This document shows, in pieces, positions 14,984-59,671 of a stretch of DNA of 64,000 nt. A program made the translations under genes and the position numbers. Origin of the DNA: Haliclystus octoradiatus (taxonomy: Eukaryota; Cnidaria; Staurozoa; Stauromedusae; Haliclystidae); assembly GCA_916610825.1 (NCBI GenBank), contig OU744448.1, forward strand, positions 6,000,650-6,064,649, read 5' to 3'. Position 1 is the first letter of the stretch; each line of letters begins with the position of its first letter. The notes below the pieces were generated by a model. The model was not told where the DNA came from. It worked only from the letters and a program-made list of their open reading frames with translations, and searched no databases.

Positions 14984-17433
14984 AAAATAAAATATTGTAT
15001 ATATATATATATATATAAGATATTATTATAAGACAGAATATCTATGATCATTATTTAATGGTTATAATTATTCATTATGTCACTATTGTATGGATAATTT
15101 AGGATTGTTTATAATAATTATGTAAAAACATATCAACATCAGATTATTTGTCAATTTTGATGTTAATTTTCTCGTTGCTATGCCAACGGAATTATGTAAA
15201 TATAAATAGAGATAATTTATAGATTATAGTTGTTGTTTAAAAAACTGAAGTTGAGATAAATATATATATTTATAATATTATTATTGATAATAGTAATTAT
15301 CATTTAATATTTCTTTGTTATTATTTTTATAGTTATAAATATAGCTATATGTTGTTTCGTATCATATAGAGTGTTAGCTCATCAAAAAAGAATAAATTAT
15401 TCATAAAATAATGACAAGAAACATGTTTTTGAATTCACTGTAACGACGAATATGTTTTTTTAACTTTAATTTCATTTAAATTTAATTGTTTTTTTATTTA
15501 AATTTTATGTTTTTTTATATATTTTTTTTAATTTCAATTAACTCATAAGTTTTCAAATTAATTTCAAATTATCTCATCCTACTTGAATATTAATAGATAA
15601 AAATCATATTTTTGAATTCACTGTAATGACGAATTTAATTTTTTTATATGTTTTTTATCAAACTTGTTCGGGTTGACAGTAGTTGTAGTAAAGTAATCTA
15701 CGTAACTTGAATAGATATGCCTAGCTTGGTTATAGCTAAATCAGGGACAACTAATGGACTTTTTTCTTACATTCAGGGATTAATAACAGCACTTTTGGTA
15801 TAAAATTAAGATAAAAAGAAACAATATAGCGGGTGCTTTCAAACTCAAACTGGTAGAAATATGGTAACGTTTGAGATTGAAAACAGTTTTCGTGGACCGT
15901 ACGACAATTCCTTTCCATAACTTATTGCGGTCTCGTTTTCAAAGGTTATGCGCATAAAAATCAATTAAAGGTGCGTGGTTATAGTTAATTGACAGATGCA
16001 TTATAATTTTACAAATAAGTATTTCATCTCGTATGTCTATACGGACGGACGAAGGAGTTTATTAAGCAAATGTTTCTTTGGCACGTGCTTCAAAACCAAG
16101 CGATAACCTTTGATTTCTATGTTGCTTTCATACATGAAAAAAAGAAGGTCAAAATCAACGGATATAATTCATCAAATCTTCATCTTATGTCTTTAGAATT
16201 CATGAACCATTTTATTTAAGATTTTAAAACTCGTTTGAATGAGAACAATGTGCGGTTTTAAGTTGGTGTATATTGATAATAGTATTTGATACAATAACGC
16301 ATGCTCTAGAAGAGAGCATAATAATTCTGTTTTCGGTATTACTTGAAAAACAATGATTCATGGCTTTGTTGTTAACCCTTCGGCGCTAGCTCTAAGAGGA
16401 AAACTTTTTACGCTGTTGCCCACTGTTTGATGAATGGAATAGTAGAAAATGATATATACTATACGTGGTTTGAATGAATTTGAAATTTTATCAATGAATT
16501 AGAATGTCTCCTTTATACCCATATATGATCTAATTGTTTTCAAGATCTTTCGGGTGATTATTTCTAGATGACAATAATATGATAAGACTGTCTGCAGAAA
16601 GTTTGAGTTTTGTTCTTTCTGTTATCGCATTTATAATTGTGTAATATTCACTTTGCTGTATATACGTCAGTGACAACCAAGTACTCTCTGAACTGTACAA
16701 TCAACAAATCTGTAATGAACGTACGTAGGTCACTGGTGCGACAAAAAGATCATCATTCTGGAAATCATAAAGGCATTTCAACATGTTCTTATGAATCGTT
16801 TGTTGAGGTTTGACTAATAAATCATAAAAATATACATCTTCAATTCTGAAGTTTTGCTCTAGCTTGATGTGTTGAGTGTTTGTTGTTTGGAATAATGAAC
16901 TAAGATGTGATGGATTGCATTTTTTCTAATAGAACCACCTTTTTCGATACATAAAAGATTTCAAATAATCCCTCTGTTATTATAAAGAAGGTTCAAATGT
17001 AAACTCATGCGATCACTAAACGAGGAATTGCCACTTTGAATGGGAGTATCCTTTTTGGGATTGTGAAAAAATGTTGGTGAATAAATAAGAAGATTGGATA
17101 AATTTTTCGATTTTTATCTATAAAATATCTGAAAAATCTAATGATATAGTTTTTGATTTCTCAAATTTTGGGGGCATGCCTACCCTTTTTCAACATTGAT
17201 AGAATTTTGGGGTGTCGTTTTCAAGATGGCCAAAAATATTGAGTATTTTCGTTGGAAAACAAAATAGCACACCCCTGTCTTTTATACCCATGATTTCCAC
17301 CCTTCCCAAGGAATTTAGATTGCGAATTTAGAAAGTTAAAATGCCAAATTGTATAGTCAAATTCACAATATTCAGCAACGGCAGCAGTTGACAAAATTGA
17401 CAAACAGGACTTAACTAAAACCACCTTATGGTT
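14984..17433. other. Intergenic between convergent FGF and flippase genes
   Basis: No gene recognised. A short direct repeat, TTTTGAATTCACTGTAA plus GACGAAT, occurs near 15427 and 15612. A worn copy of the GTCCGACAAA MITE family lies near 16738-16870 (GGTGCGACAAAAAG, then CATTCTGGAA, TTGTTGAGGTTTGACTAATA and TTTTGCTC blocks). Confidence 0.5.
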
Positions 17434-18015
17434 TCCGTGTTATTTTATGATGTTATAGAAGCTGTAAGGGTACAGTTTAAAAATCCCAGACAGTCATCAC
17501 CCTGTTAAATGTGATCGTCTACGCTATGGCTATCCGTGTTATTTTATGATGTTATAGGAGCTGTAAGGGTACAGTTTAAAAATCTCAGACAGTCATCACC
17601 CTGTTAAATGTGACCGTCTACGCTATGGCTTTCCGTGTTATTTTAAGATGTTATAGGAGCTGTAAGGGTACAGTTTAAATATCCCAGACAGTCATCACCC
17701 TGTTAAATGTGACCGTCTACGCTATGGCTATCCGTGTTATTTTATGATGTTATAGGAGCTGTAAGGGTACAGTTTAAAAATCTCAGACAGTCATCACCCT
17801 GTTAAATGTGACCGTCTACGCTATGGCTTTCCGTGTTATTTTAAGATGTTATAGGAGCTGTAAGGGTACAGTTTAAATATCCCAGACAGTCATCACCCTG
17901 TTAAATGTGACCGTCTACGCTATGGCTTTCCGTGTTATTTTATGATGTTATAGGAGCTGTAAGGGTACAGTTTGAAAATCCCAGACAGTCATCACTCTGT
18001 TAAATGTGACCGTCT
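17434..18015. repeat. Tandem array, six units of 99 bp
   Basis: The unit start TCCGTGTTATTTTA occurs at 17434, 17533, 17632, 17731, 17830 and 17929, a constant 99-bp step. Units are over 90% alike by eye. Units 2 and 4 share one set of variants (TATG, AAATCTCAG) and units 3 and 5 another (TAAG, AAATATCCC), which gives a two-unit, 198-bp pattern. The last unit breaks off near 18015. No frame runs through the array. Confidence 0.95.
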
Positions 18016-18628
18016 ATGTTGGTGCAAATTAATAACATTGATGCATTTCTCATATTATATATATTTTCAATTAATAGAATACTTTTATCATCACAATGCA
18101 AAATAGTTATATTAAAACTCAATTTTAAACACAATTTATACTTGTTATAATTATTACGAATATATATATATAACATGAGCTCTATATTATCTTTAAAAGA
18201 AATGGAAAAAAATAGAATAAAAATAAATGAAACTAAATCGCTATGAAATCATTATTGTGTCATAACATTATCATTGTCATTTATTTTGAAAGTTATGTAA
18301 GTGCATGCAACATCCCATCAAATATAATCTTTAATATAGACAATACAGCTCACAAAAAGCTACATGGTAAAAACCATCTTTAGTTGCTATTGACAACATA
18401 TAATATTATATCTATTATATTAATTTGTACCGAGATAACGAGAAGAAACTTACTATATAAACTATTGGTATATAGAATAAATACAATTTTCATTTCCTTC
18501 TGACCAGCAGGTCCACGCACAGAGAAAGTTAATATACAGTAGTATAATATAGAAGAATTTTACTTTATAAGCATAATTGTACCACGATAACGAGATGAAA
18601 TTTACTACATAAAAATCAAGCACATCAA
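18016..18628. other. Intergenic, downstream of the flippase
   Basis: AT-rich sequence beyond the flippase stop codon. It may include 3' UTR if the close poly(A) signal is not used. Nothing else recognised. Confidence 0.5.
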
Positions 18629-18629
18629 T

Positions 18630-18720
<91 letters not shown>

Positions 18721-18736
18721 GCATCAATAACAACAG
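18629..18736. repeat. (CAA)n microsatellite
   Basis: About thirty AAC/CAA units, pure from roughly 18631 to 18720. It lies 55 to 160 bases past the flippase stop, so it could be transcribed as (GTT)n in a longer 3' UTR. Confidence 0.95.
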
Positions 18737-18763
18737 TGACAACCCAAAATTTAACCTCTTTTT

Positions 18764-18769
18764 TATTTA
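18764..18769 (-). promoter_or_regulatory. Candidate poly(A) signal of the flippase gene
   Basis: TTTATT on the plus strand reads AATAAA on the minus strand, about 22 bases after the flippase TGA. The 3' UTR would be very short if this is used. Other AT-rich hexamers follow further on, so the choice is open. Confidence 0.35.
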
Positions 18770-18790
18770 TTACTAACTAATTAATTATTT

Positions 18791-45615
<26,825 letters not shown>

Positions 45616-46946
45616 GGTTTGACAATAATTAAATAAATATTCGGATAGTTTATACTGAAAGTTAATAAGTGGCAATAACACCTTCTTGTTACGCGCGTCC
45701 TTCTAATTTCCAAACCATAGTGAGCAATTTCGATAGCCTAATGTTTAGACTAGCAAACGTGACGTACAAATTTTGTCGTCATATTTATTCCTGGAGTAGA
45801 GCCATGCAGTTCCTCTTTGTAGGTTTGAAAACCTGTTCCTTAAAACAAAGATATCTGTCGTAGTCATTCATAATTTGAAAGCCATCTAACTCAAGAAACG
45901 TCACTGGAGAAACTCCTCTCAGTATCAAAAAAGTCTGACCGACCATAGGGCCGACGAAAACATCAGATCGAGTAGAGAAGGGGAGGCTGCATTGTTGATG
46001 TTGCCAAGAACAACTACAATTGCGGCACTATTTATCGTCTACATTTATCGATCCAAATTTAGATTAGTATAGTGGAACTATATAAGCTATGATCCAAACT
46101 TGTAGCTATTAAAGTTAAAAACAAACTTTGAAGAACACCTGATCAAATTTGAATATTTGTTGCAGATTTGTTGACTGCTAAAGTCATTTGAGATTATTAT
46201 ATATCTGACAATTATTGTTTGAAATGCGAAGTGTGTGTATATTCAATCTTTCTTTGTTAGCATTGTCCATTTTAAAAACAAGTGTAAAAACAAGACAAAT
46301 CAAACCACAAAATCTGGAATAAAACGTATCTTGCTCAATACAGTAAAAAATCTGCAGTAATTATTTATTAATTAACACAGTAAAATATCATGATTACTGT
46401 TGAACAATTTTCTATCTAGATCATCATCATCATTTATTCAGTGCCCATAAGCCAAAATAGGATTTTTTTTCATGGGGCTAACATAACAGAAGAATAAATG
46501 TTTCAAAATAATATCGTTTAATTTACAAAATAAAAGTCAAGTCGAGATTTTCCAGTTTGATCCAAAATAATTATCTCCCGGAGTCTCCGAATAATTAGAT
46601 AAAATTTTGTTGGAGGAAATAAGATTGAATTTCGAATAGAGACTTGATTGCTCATTTGGAATACTGTAAGTACCTAAAACATAACAAAGCAACACTGGCT
46701 CTAGATAAGTGTCAAGTTCTGTTGACGTGGCTTTAAACTAAAGTAGACTGGAGACAATACATCCACAATGCACCATATACATGTGTGACGTCAGAGGAAG
46801 ACCAACTCACTGGTAAACCTCTTTGTCTTTCTCTCTCAAAATATTCGTTGCTGAACTCAAGTTGGCCGACCCTGTCGGGAAGAAATATTACTTACTTCTA
46901 GATTAACACTGTAGGAATCCTTCGTCTAGAAGTGGAAAAGTGAAGC
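45616..46946. promoter_or_regulatory. Divergent intergenic region, flippase / Sec61 alpha
   Basis: 1331 bases separate the two start codons, which face away from each other. The region must hold both promoters and 5' UTRs. A minus-strand acceptor-like TTAACTTTCAG sits about 40 bases before the flippase start, which suggests a 5' UTR exon further up (towards 45.9-46.0 kb, where the sequence is richer in CpG). No TATA box could be assigned to either gene. A partial TCATCATCATTTATTCAG repeat lies at 46421-46445. Confidence 0.6.
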
Positions 46947-52553
<5,607 letters not shown>

Positions 52554-53046
52554 CCTGCCTGATAATAACCTAAATGCACAACAAAAGAAAGATAACTAAT
52601 TATCAATACAAACAACGAGAAAAGAAATGAAATCATGATGTTATGTGTACATATGGTATCTGTATTATTATGGAAAGAAATGTCATTTATTATTATAAAT
52701 ATAAATATATAAATATTTGACCAAATGATTAATAATATACAGTAATACCAAAAATGGGTAAAAAAATATGTTTAGAATTATCAAAATTTTGATCCGTTTT
52801 AATGTAATTGTTAAAACGGTATCTAGATATCTTGTAATAGAAATGCCATGTTGGGATTTTATATTTACCATCAATTCTTTAGGGAAATCTTTATCCCTCT
52901 CTTTGATTGCTTGATCTCTGATTTTATACTGTATTATGGAAGTGTGCTGCGAAAATGTTGTAAGGGCATTCCTGGCTACTTACCTCGACTCTGGTGCCAG
53001 CATTTATGAAGAACCAATCCAACCAACATCACTAGAATAGCAATAT

Positions 53047-53053
53047 TTAATAA
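53047..53053 (+). promoter_or_regulatory. Candidate poly(A) signal of Sec61 alpha
   Basis: AATAAA about 495 bases after the Sec61 stop, in AT-rich sequence. Plausible for a 0.5-kb 3' UTR; not proven. Confidence 0.45.
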
Positions 53054-53282
53054 AGTTATTATATAATTATTTTTGCTTGGATTCTGCGACAAAATCCATT
53101 GTGTTTAAATTGACCTGATATTAATAGGCCTAAAAAAATGCTGAAAATTCATGTTTGGATTATATTATTTAGGTTTTCAGTAAGTTTCCAATACTTTCAG
53201 ATGCCATTTGTGTGTAGTGTTTCTGGATTAAATAGAATCACTCAGTACCTGATTTAGACCAGAGCCAATCACATATCAAGTG

Positions 53283-53470
53283 CGGCCTTAGTGTAGTGGC
53301 TAGGGTGTTGGACCACGGCCCGCAGGGTCTCAGGTTCAATCCCTGTCCGAAGCACTATAGGTTGGCGTCAGGAAGGGCATCCGGCTATTAAACGCACACA
53401 AGCTTCAAAATACTAACAAATTAACCAACCACCCCGGTGAAAAAAAGCTGTAAGCTTACCCGGTTCGTGG
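53283..53470 (+). mobile_element. tRNA-derived SINE with RTE-like 3' tail
   Basis: The head GCGGCCTTAGTGTAGTGGC and box B GGTTCAATCCC are tRNA-like. The body contains GTCAGGAAGGGCATCCGGCT, a motif I recall from the 3' ends of SINEs moved by RTE/BovB-clade LINEs. A short A-rich tail follows near 53480. It is a different family from the 19738 SINE. It lies downstream of Sec61. Confidence 0.8.
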
Positions 53471-53489
53471 AAAAATGATAAATACAAAA

Positions 53490-54940
53490 AAAACAAAAAA
53501 TAAAATAAAAATACCAAAAATGCGCACAGGGACTAGTACCAGGTCCTTTTCTCAAGATTTAGTAAGTCATCTAAAGACACAAATGTGTATATTCTGTTTC
53601 AACCAATTTCCAAAATTATTTTTTGGATCTGGTACCTTTGTACATTTGCTACAAATCTACCGCGAGCTAATTCTTTGCTTGGAATTGACTCTAAATTCGA
53701 TACTGATTGATTCTATGTCATTTCAGTCCTGTTATATATCAGTGTTAAAAAGGTCACATTTTGGGTAGAAGATTTGACGATCACTATGGCCTATGCTGCT
53801 GCTGTATGATTGTGTCATATAACGAGTAGCTTTAATACTGATTTGAAAAATGTATAGATTTCTTCTTTCATCTGGAACACGATTGATCGGCTGAAACTAT
53901 GAATATTGTCCGATACTGCATGCACAGCTAGAAAAATAAACTCTTGCTTTAAGAACAAGCATAGGAACAAGGAACATTGTGTACTTGCGTTGAACCCAAA
54001 TGTTGTCTAATGAACCGGCTGCGATAAAATGTCTCCCGTTGTCTGTTCATCCTTCTCCTTAGAAATTGGTTAATCAGTGGAATTGGCAGCTGTTCCGTGG
54101 CGCAGTTGTCGTTTAATGGTTCGGCATATATATATGTTCTCAACTTTTCTAGAAATGTCAGCCTGAAATGTTCCGAAATGCTCTTTATTTTTGGTGAAAA
54201 TTTACCATATTAGTTGAAATTATCAATTACCTTTAAATCTCATAAATTAATATCTCAGCAAACGACCCGGCAGCCTGGAATTATCCAAAATATTATGAGC
54301 ACCTAAGAAAATGCCATGCAAATACCTCAGATGGCATGGTGCTCACTTAAGATTTCTTTCATCTATGCTTTCATGCAACACACGTAGCTACATATGTTGA
54401 TTACTGATAAACCCGCATCACACATAACATTGTACGATATTGCAGCTTAATTAAATAATATGGCATGAGGTATAGATCTTATCAACGGCTCAACCATCAC
54501 AAGTCCATATGGCCATTGGAGGGGGCTCTTTGCATGGGCGAAGGCAAAGGACCAGATGGAAAACATAACATTGAACAGAGATGGTCAAAAATATTCTTAG
54601 ATGGCAAACAGTAGTCAGTACAATAATACATATTGTACAAAATATAGTTTGAGACATTAGAACCACTGTGAGCTCATTTCATCAACGCGATGAAGACAAC
54701 ATTTTTTCGAAGCTTTCCTTTTCGAGCCTTTTGCAAATAGAAAATCTTATTAGCGAGGTCTTCATTTGTGTATTCATTTAGCAACCATCTCAAGTTAAGA
54801 ATCCAGTGACTCTGTACTACTGTACTGTAGATGAATAGTAATTTTATATTTAGCGGTAGCAATCATCTTAATCTAAACGTCAGATCATTATTTAAACATT
54901 ATTTATATTATTTGATTCAGAATGTATCGATAAACTGTAT
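53490..54940. other. Intergenic, no gene recognised
   Basis: A 62-codon minus-strand frame at 54674-54862 has an acceptor-like CATCTACAG in front and a basic C-terminal segment, but no partner exon or known product. Otherwise nothing is seen. Confidence 0.4.
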
Positions 54941-54943
54941 AAT

Positions 54944-55175
54944 ACTTTGCACCTTTACTGCTAACCTGCTATTTCGAAAAAATTAATTGAATTCAATAAT
55001 GCGGATTGCGGGGGGGCGGCTAACTGTACTTCGCTATATAAATTAGGTCGATCCAGGTCTCTAACTATTACGACATTTTACTCTTCAAAATGTTGAGCTA
55101 TGAGAAATGGCGTTGAAAGGCTACGAAAATGTGATTTATTGATGGTAAGTTACAGCTGTGCTGTCTATTTATCTA
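54944..55175 (+). other. Promoter/first-exon-like unit, copy 1
   Basis: TATATAAA at 55035-55042 is followed by GGTCGATCCAGGTCT, then about 90 bases ending at a strong donor ATG|GTAAGT (55144/55145). An 11-codon frame at 55107-55142 (MALKGYENVIY, stop) sits just before the donor. A second, diverged copy lies 1.55 kb downstream. The layout suggests a first exon, but no following exon could be joined with confidence. The region between the copies (55.2-56.4 kb) shows no clear gene. Confidence 0.45.
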
Positions 55176-56469
55176 TTAAGTAATTGTATTTGTTTTAATA
55201 TTTTTAATACGGGTTGCTACTTAGCTTCACGTTTATTTTTATTATGTGCTGCTCAATCACATTTTAACCTCTACCTTCGTGATTTAAAAGTAGATATATA
55301 GATAGATAGGCCCAACTGTGCAAGAACTTGTGACAGGTCTTGGCAGACAAACTCAAATGTGCATAATCATTATTGTTGCTGATTCCTCATAGCCATAACT
55401 TGAATAGTAGCTATATTAACGAACATTACAGAATAATAAAGGAAAACCAGAGAAACTCGTCGTAAATTAGAACCTTTCAGCGGCAGACTTCTCAAAGAAG
55501 TCTTACACTCGGTTTGCGACTTCTGTTCAACTGTTGTGAATTTTGTGATAAGTTTAATTAAACATATCCTGCTCTTATTTCACAAGTAGGATATTTCTTG
55601 CTGTGTTGACAAAACTACAATTTAAATCATTAAATTCTAGATTAGAAACATAATTTTTATCCTAACATTTTACAAAACTAGAACAAGCGTAATTTAATGC
55701 TAGGTGTTATTTTACGCTGTCAACTTATTCTTATTGATACCAATCTTACAAACAACTAACATTATGATCCATTAATTTTTGTTTCCCTGTCGTCACAAAA
55801 GCGACCGTCATCATTGATAAAAATCTTTCTATCAACGATAATTTGTCTTCGTTTCTGTTTTGAACTTCAAGATATAAAATTTCAAAGAATTCAATATGTT
55901 TGTAACTGTAAGTATGTGTCAATTGATGTACGAAAATAAAATCTGCTCTTTTCAAATAATATGTCATGTTGGCTGTTTTTCCTTCTTTATATAATGTATA
56001 TTGTTTTGTTAGTCTATTGTGGTCTTTATAAATAGAAAGTCTTACAAAATATCTGTTTCCTTCTTTTGTTGTCGTAGACTTCTGATAGTCTTATTTACAT
56101 GGTTCATTGCTTATGAAAGATGAAACGTAAGAACATATGGTAAGGCCAAATTTAATCTCGACTTCGACGTAATCGGATATAATTCAAAACGTAAATGATC
56201 AGTCATAAATTGTCCTCAAGGTTTGATTGTTTTTGGCGAGATATGATCTAAATATCTTAGTTTGTTATCCAAAAATTTTACAACAGTTCATCTGGATATG
56301 TTTGGATAAGTTGAGTTCAAGAGTCCTGTTGGCTTTACCAGATTGCGAGGTCTGTAAGTTTTGTTCAAAACCGCTGCAAATTTCATTCATAATATTTATA
56401 GACATATCAATTCTAGGCTATAAAAAATTTATGTAGCTAGTCTTATTTATAGAAAATCGTACAATACAA

Positions 56470-56715
56470 TACTACAATACTGTTGCACCTTTAATGCAAA
56501 TCTACTTCGATAAAAAATAAATAATTGAATACAATAAGGCGGGGGGTGGGGGACTAAATGTACTGAGCTGAATAAACTAGGTCGATCCAGGTCTCCAAAC
56601 TCTTACGACATTTTACTCTGAACTGCAAAATGAGGAAATGTTGAGCTATCAGTATGTCGTTAAAAATTTACGAAAATGTGATTTATTGATGGTAAGTTAC
56701 AGCTGTCTATTCACA
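56470..56715 (+). other. Promoter/first-exon-like unit, copy 2
   Basis: It aligns with 54944-55175 throughout, with small gaps: GCACCTTTA, the G-run, GGTCGATCCAGGTCT, TACGACATTTTACTCT, and a block of about 38 identical bases ending GGTAAGTTACAGCTGT. The donor is at 56691/56692. The 11-codon frame is kept (56654-56689, MSLKIYENVIY, stop). In another frame an ATG at 56638 is open across the donor. Confidence 0.45.
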
Positions 56716-57589
56716 TGGCTTGAATTTGGTGTTTACATTCGGATCTTTCTGCAAAATAGCCTACCAAGGACGCAACAATCGTTCTCGCATTTCGTAAAAT
56801 GTATTATTTGCATAGCAAGGGATTAAGGTTTGATGTGACTTGAAATCGCAAACGCTCAAACAACGTGTTCATGAATACTTCATGAACGTCATAAATGGTT
56901 TCAGATCTGAATATTATAATGAGGATCAATATTTTTTGTTCAAATACAACAGAAGCCATAGATGTTGAGATCTTGGAGGTGTCCATTCATTGCCATGTAC
57001 TGCACTGTATTGATTTTTATTGATATTAAGAGACCAATTTAATTTTGATCAAGTCATTTCACAACAAAATCAACACAAGTTTGATCATTGCTTAGGTTAC
57101 ACCAGGGGACTTAGAAACTAAAAATATATAGTGGTATCATCAGCTACTCTGACAGATGTTTGGGCATCGCAATGGCAGGAAATGACTAACCGGGCTCCCG
57201 GACTAGACTTCCAGGACCCATCTGGGTCCCGGAATTTCCCGAAAAAATTTTTTTTTCCAACTTTTTTTTTTAAATCATTTTTTTAATCATTTCTATACCA
57301 ACTCATTGGAGAAATATTATTATTAAAAGCAGCAATCAGTGTTATAGAATACTTTCAACATCAATGAAATATAAATCAAATCAAAAATAATGACTTCATA
57401 AACATAGAAAGTTGAAAACGTTTATGTAAATTTTCGGGAAAATTTTCACGAATTGCTTTCCCGAATGTATGACATTGACTATAGTAAACCAAAAACTTGA
57501 CAGGCAAATCAATACTCTCTTCAACTTTCTTCAACAACTTCAAAGAGCTCTTTAGATGTTTGCAGTTGTAGACTTTTTAGCGTGGTTAG

Positions 57590-58300
57590 GCTTGTCTCAT
57601 TTCTCTGTCAGTTGTATATTTACTCTTGGCATTAGTAATTGTCATATTAAAGTGCATAGCTACTGATAAAAAACGCTCAAGATCAGCATTATGTTTTTCT
57701 TTGGCCTTTCGGCAAATAGTAATGTCGTCCAAATAAGCAATTATATCTTTTAAATCTTTATAATTTTATTGATGATTCTTTGAAAGCAAGCAACTCCATT
57801 TGTTACGCTAAAGGTTATTCTGTTAATTTGATAAAGCTCTTCTGCCGCTTTGAAAGCTGTATATTGTTCATCTTCCTGATTGATTGGAATTTGATGATGG
57901 AAAGTTTCAAATTACATCAAGATTTGTGGAAGACTTGGTTGTGAGTTGTGTTGCTCAGTGGCTGTGAATAATACTTAGGCTCTTCAAGGTGAGATACTGG
58001 GCTTATATGCTCAGTATTCCCACTGCCGTGTCAATACAAATCTGTATTAACATGGTCTGAAGCACTGAATTTCATAGACTTTGTTGCAATAGGTTGGTGC
58101 GATGAGTCCAAGTTTGTAAACAGTTTTGGAGGGTTTATTGACAATGCTGCTAAAGCACAAACATATCTGGAGTATTTATGGCAGTTGACTTCTTTGGCCT
58201 GACAATGATTGCATGGGTGACATTGTTGACCATAGTAAGAAGCATCTGTCTGGTTTGTTATGATTGATGGTTGTAACATGTAGTTCATCAGAGTTAGTCA
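57590..58300 (-). pseudogene. Decayed Ty3/gypsy-type retrotransposon (gag-pol remains)
   Basis: On the minus strand, 58288-58031 holds a Cys/His-rich segment resembling a worn gag zinc knuckle. About 57905-57590 holds reverse-transcriptase blocks: YTAFKAAEELYQINRITFS, VTNGVACFQRIINK and, after a stop and frame change, the catalytic IAYLDDITICR. Order and orientation fit a gypsy element with pol broken by stops. No LTRs were found. GC-richer text just below (57180-57290) is unassigned. Confidence 0.75.
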
Positions 58301-58959
58301 ATTGGTATGTTAGATATTTCTTTAACCGCGGCTACAATGATCAGTTGTTGGGGATTAGCAAAGCCATCAGAACTGGTAAAAATTCTGAAATCCTTTGCCG
58401 CAGTGCACTTGATTGTAACCCACTGATTAAACTTCTCATATGATATTCATTCTGCATTTTGATTTATCAGTAGTGCAGGCCAAGGAGATGTAAGCTAGGT
58501 AGACACAACATTGCCAGAAGTCAATCTATAATGATTTTTGAACATCCGCTCATGAGGAGTGACATTTATAGAATTACAGCAGTGCTGTGAAGGGCATCAG
58601 GTAGAACAATTTGCCATGGAGACATCTGATAAACTTCTTAATTTTAGAACAATAGAAACTGCTTTCCAAATGATACCATTGTACACATTGGCCATTTCAA
58701 TGGGGGCTGTATAATGCATTGCGACTAGCAGATTTATCATGACTTCTATGAAATGCCTTTGAATTGTTCAACATGAATGATGATCCTCAATCTGAATGTA
58801 CATATATCGGCATACCAATATTTGGCACAAAAAAATATTTAGTTACATTAACTGTTCATACATCATAACATGAAAATGCAAATTGGAATCCTGAATATTC
58901 CACTGCTTTATTGTTCTAATTTAAAGTTGCTACAAAAGGGAGGTTTGATGTATTAGTTT

Positions 58960-59221
58960 CAGGGGTGGCACCAGGATTTCCCCGACGAGGGGGCTGGCAT
59001 CCCCGACAGGGCTATGCCAAATTTCCACGTTACATAGAAACAATTTGGCAATAGTCTCTAATACTGGAATGGAGCAAATTCCTAATGGAGCTAATTCCTA
59101 TCGTTTTTTACGAAAAATGTTAAAAATATTCCCCAACAGAATATTTAGTCTTCCCCGACGGGGGGCTGAGCATCCCCAACGGGAGGGCTGTAGCCCCCTG
59201 CCCCCCTCTGGTGCCACCACT
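58960..59221 (+). mobile_element. hAT-type MITE (CAGGGGTGGCACCAGG), intact
   Basis: It begins CAGGGGTGGCACCAGGATTT and ends CTCTGGTGCCACCACTG. ATTAGTTT flanks both sides (58952-58959 and 59222-59229), an 8-bp hAT duplication. The 262-bp body holds repeated CCCCGACGGGGGGCTG-like blocks. Partial relatives lie at 29752-29931, 34760-34805 and 59605-59671. Confidence 0.92.
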
Positions 59222-59604
59222 GATTAGTTTCAATAGTAAATTGTGCTATTTTTTGGATTGGTTCAAGAACTGCTTTCTGAATTTTGAAAATGATTTGTTT
59301 GCAAACTCAGATAGGTGAAAAAGCTGCTTTGAGTTGGCCCGTATATCATTTTGATCACTAATGGTTAAATCATACAAATTATATAATTTTTATTGAAGGA
59401 CTCAAATTGATGCTGAACAATTCCTATGCCAGCACATGTGTAGGTTGAAAAGTGTTTTGTGTAGTTACATTGTATAGTTTACTGCATCTAATGAATAAGT
59501 GGTATGGATATTGTAGTTCATAGTTGAAATCCAAAACACCAGGATGAGGGAGCTATTTATAGCTGTTTATTACCAAAAATGTCCCTGGCAGTCAAAAACA
59601 AATT

Positions 59605-59671
59605 CTGACAAGGGGGCTGAGTATCCATGACAGGGGAATGTAGCACCCATGCCCCCTCTGTTGCCACCCCT
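59605..59671 (+). mobile_element. Fragment of the CAGGGGTGGCACCAGG MITE
   Basis: ACAAGGGGGCTGAGTATCC through CTGTTGCCACCCCTG matches the right half of the copy at 58960-59221, 400 bases away. The left end is missing. Confidence 0.7.

Noticed and set aside
17434-18015. CRISPR array
   Set aside because: The 99-bp units are contiguous with no unique spacers and the genome is eukaryotic.
54674-54862. Minus-strand 62-codon frame with basic C terminus and an acceptor-like site
   Set aside because: A possible last exon, but no upstream exon or homology could be shown.
55478-55590. Acceptor-like CCTTTCAG followed by a 35-codon frame downstream of the copy 1 donor
   Set aside because: The phase does not join to any open frame of the proposed first exon, and there is no equivalent after copy 2.
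58031-58288. Independent host gene with Cys/His-rich segment
   Set aside because: Lies in order and orientation with gypsy-type reverse-transcriptase blocks, so it is better read as a worn gag zinc knuckle.
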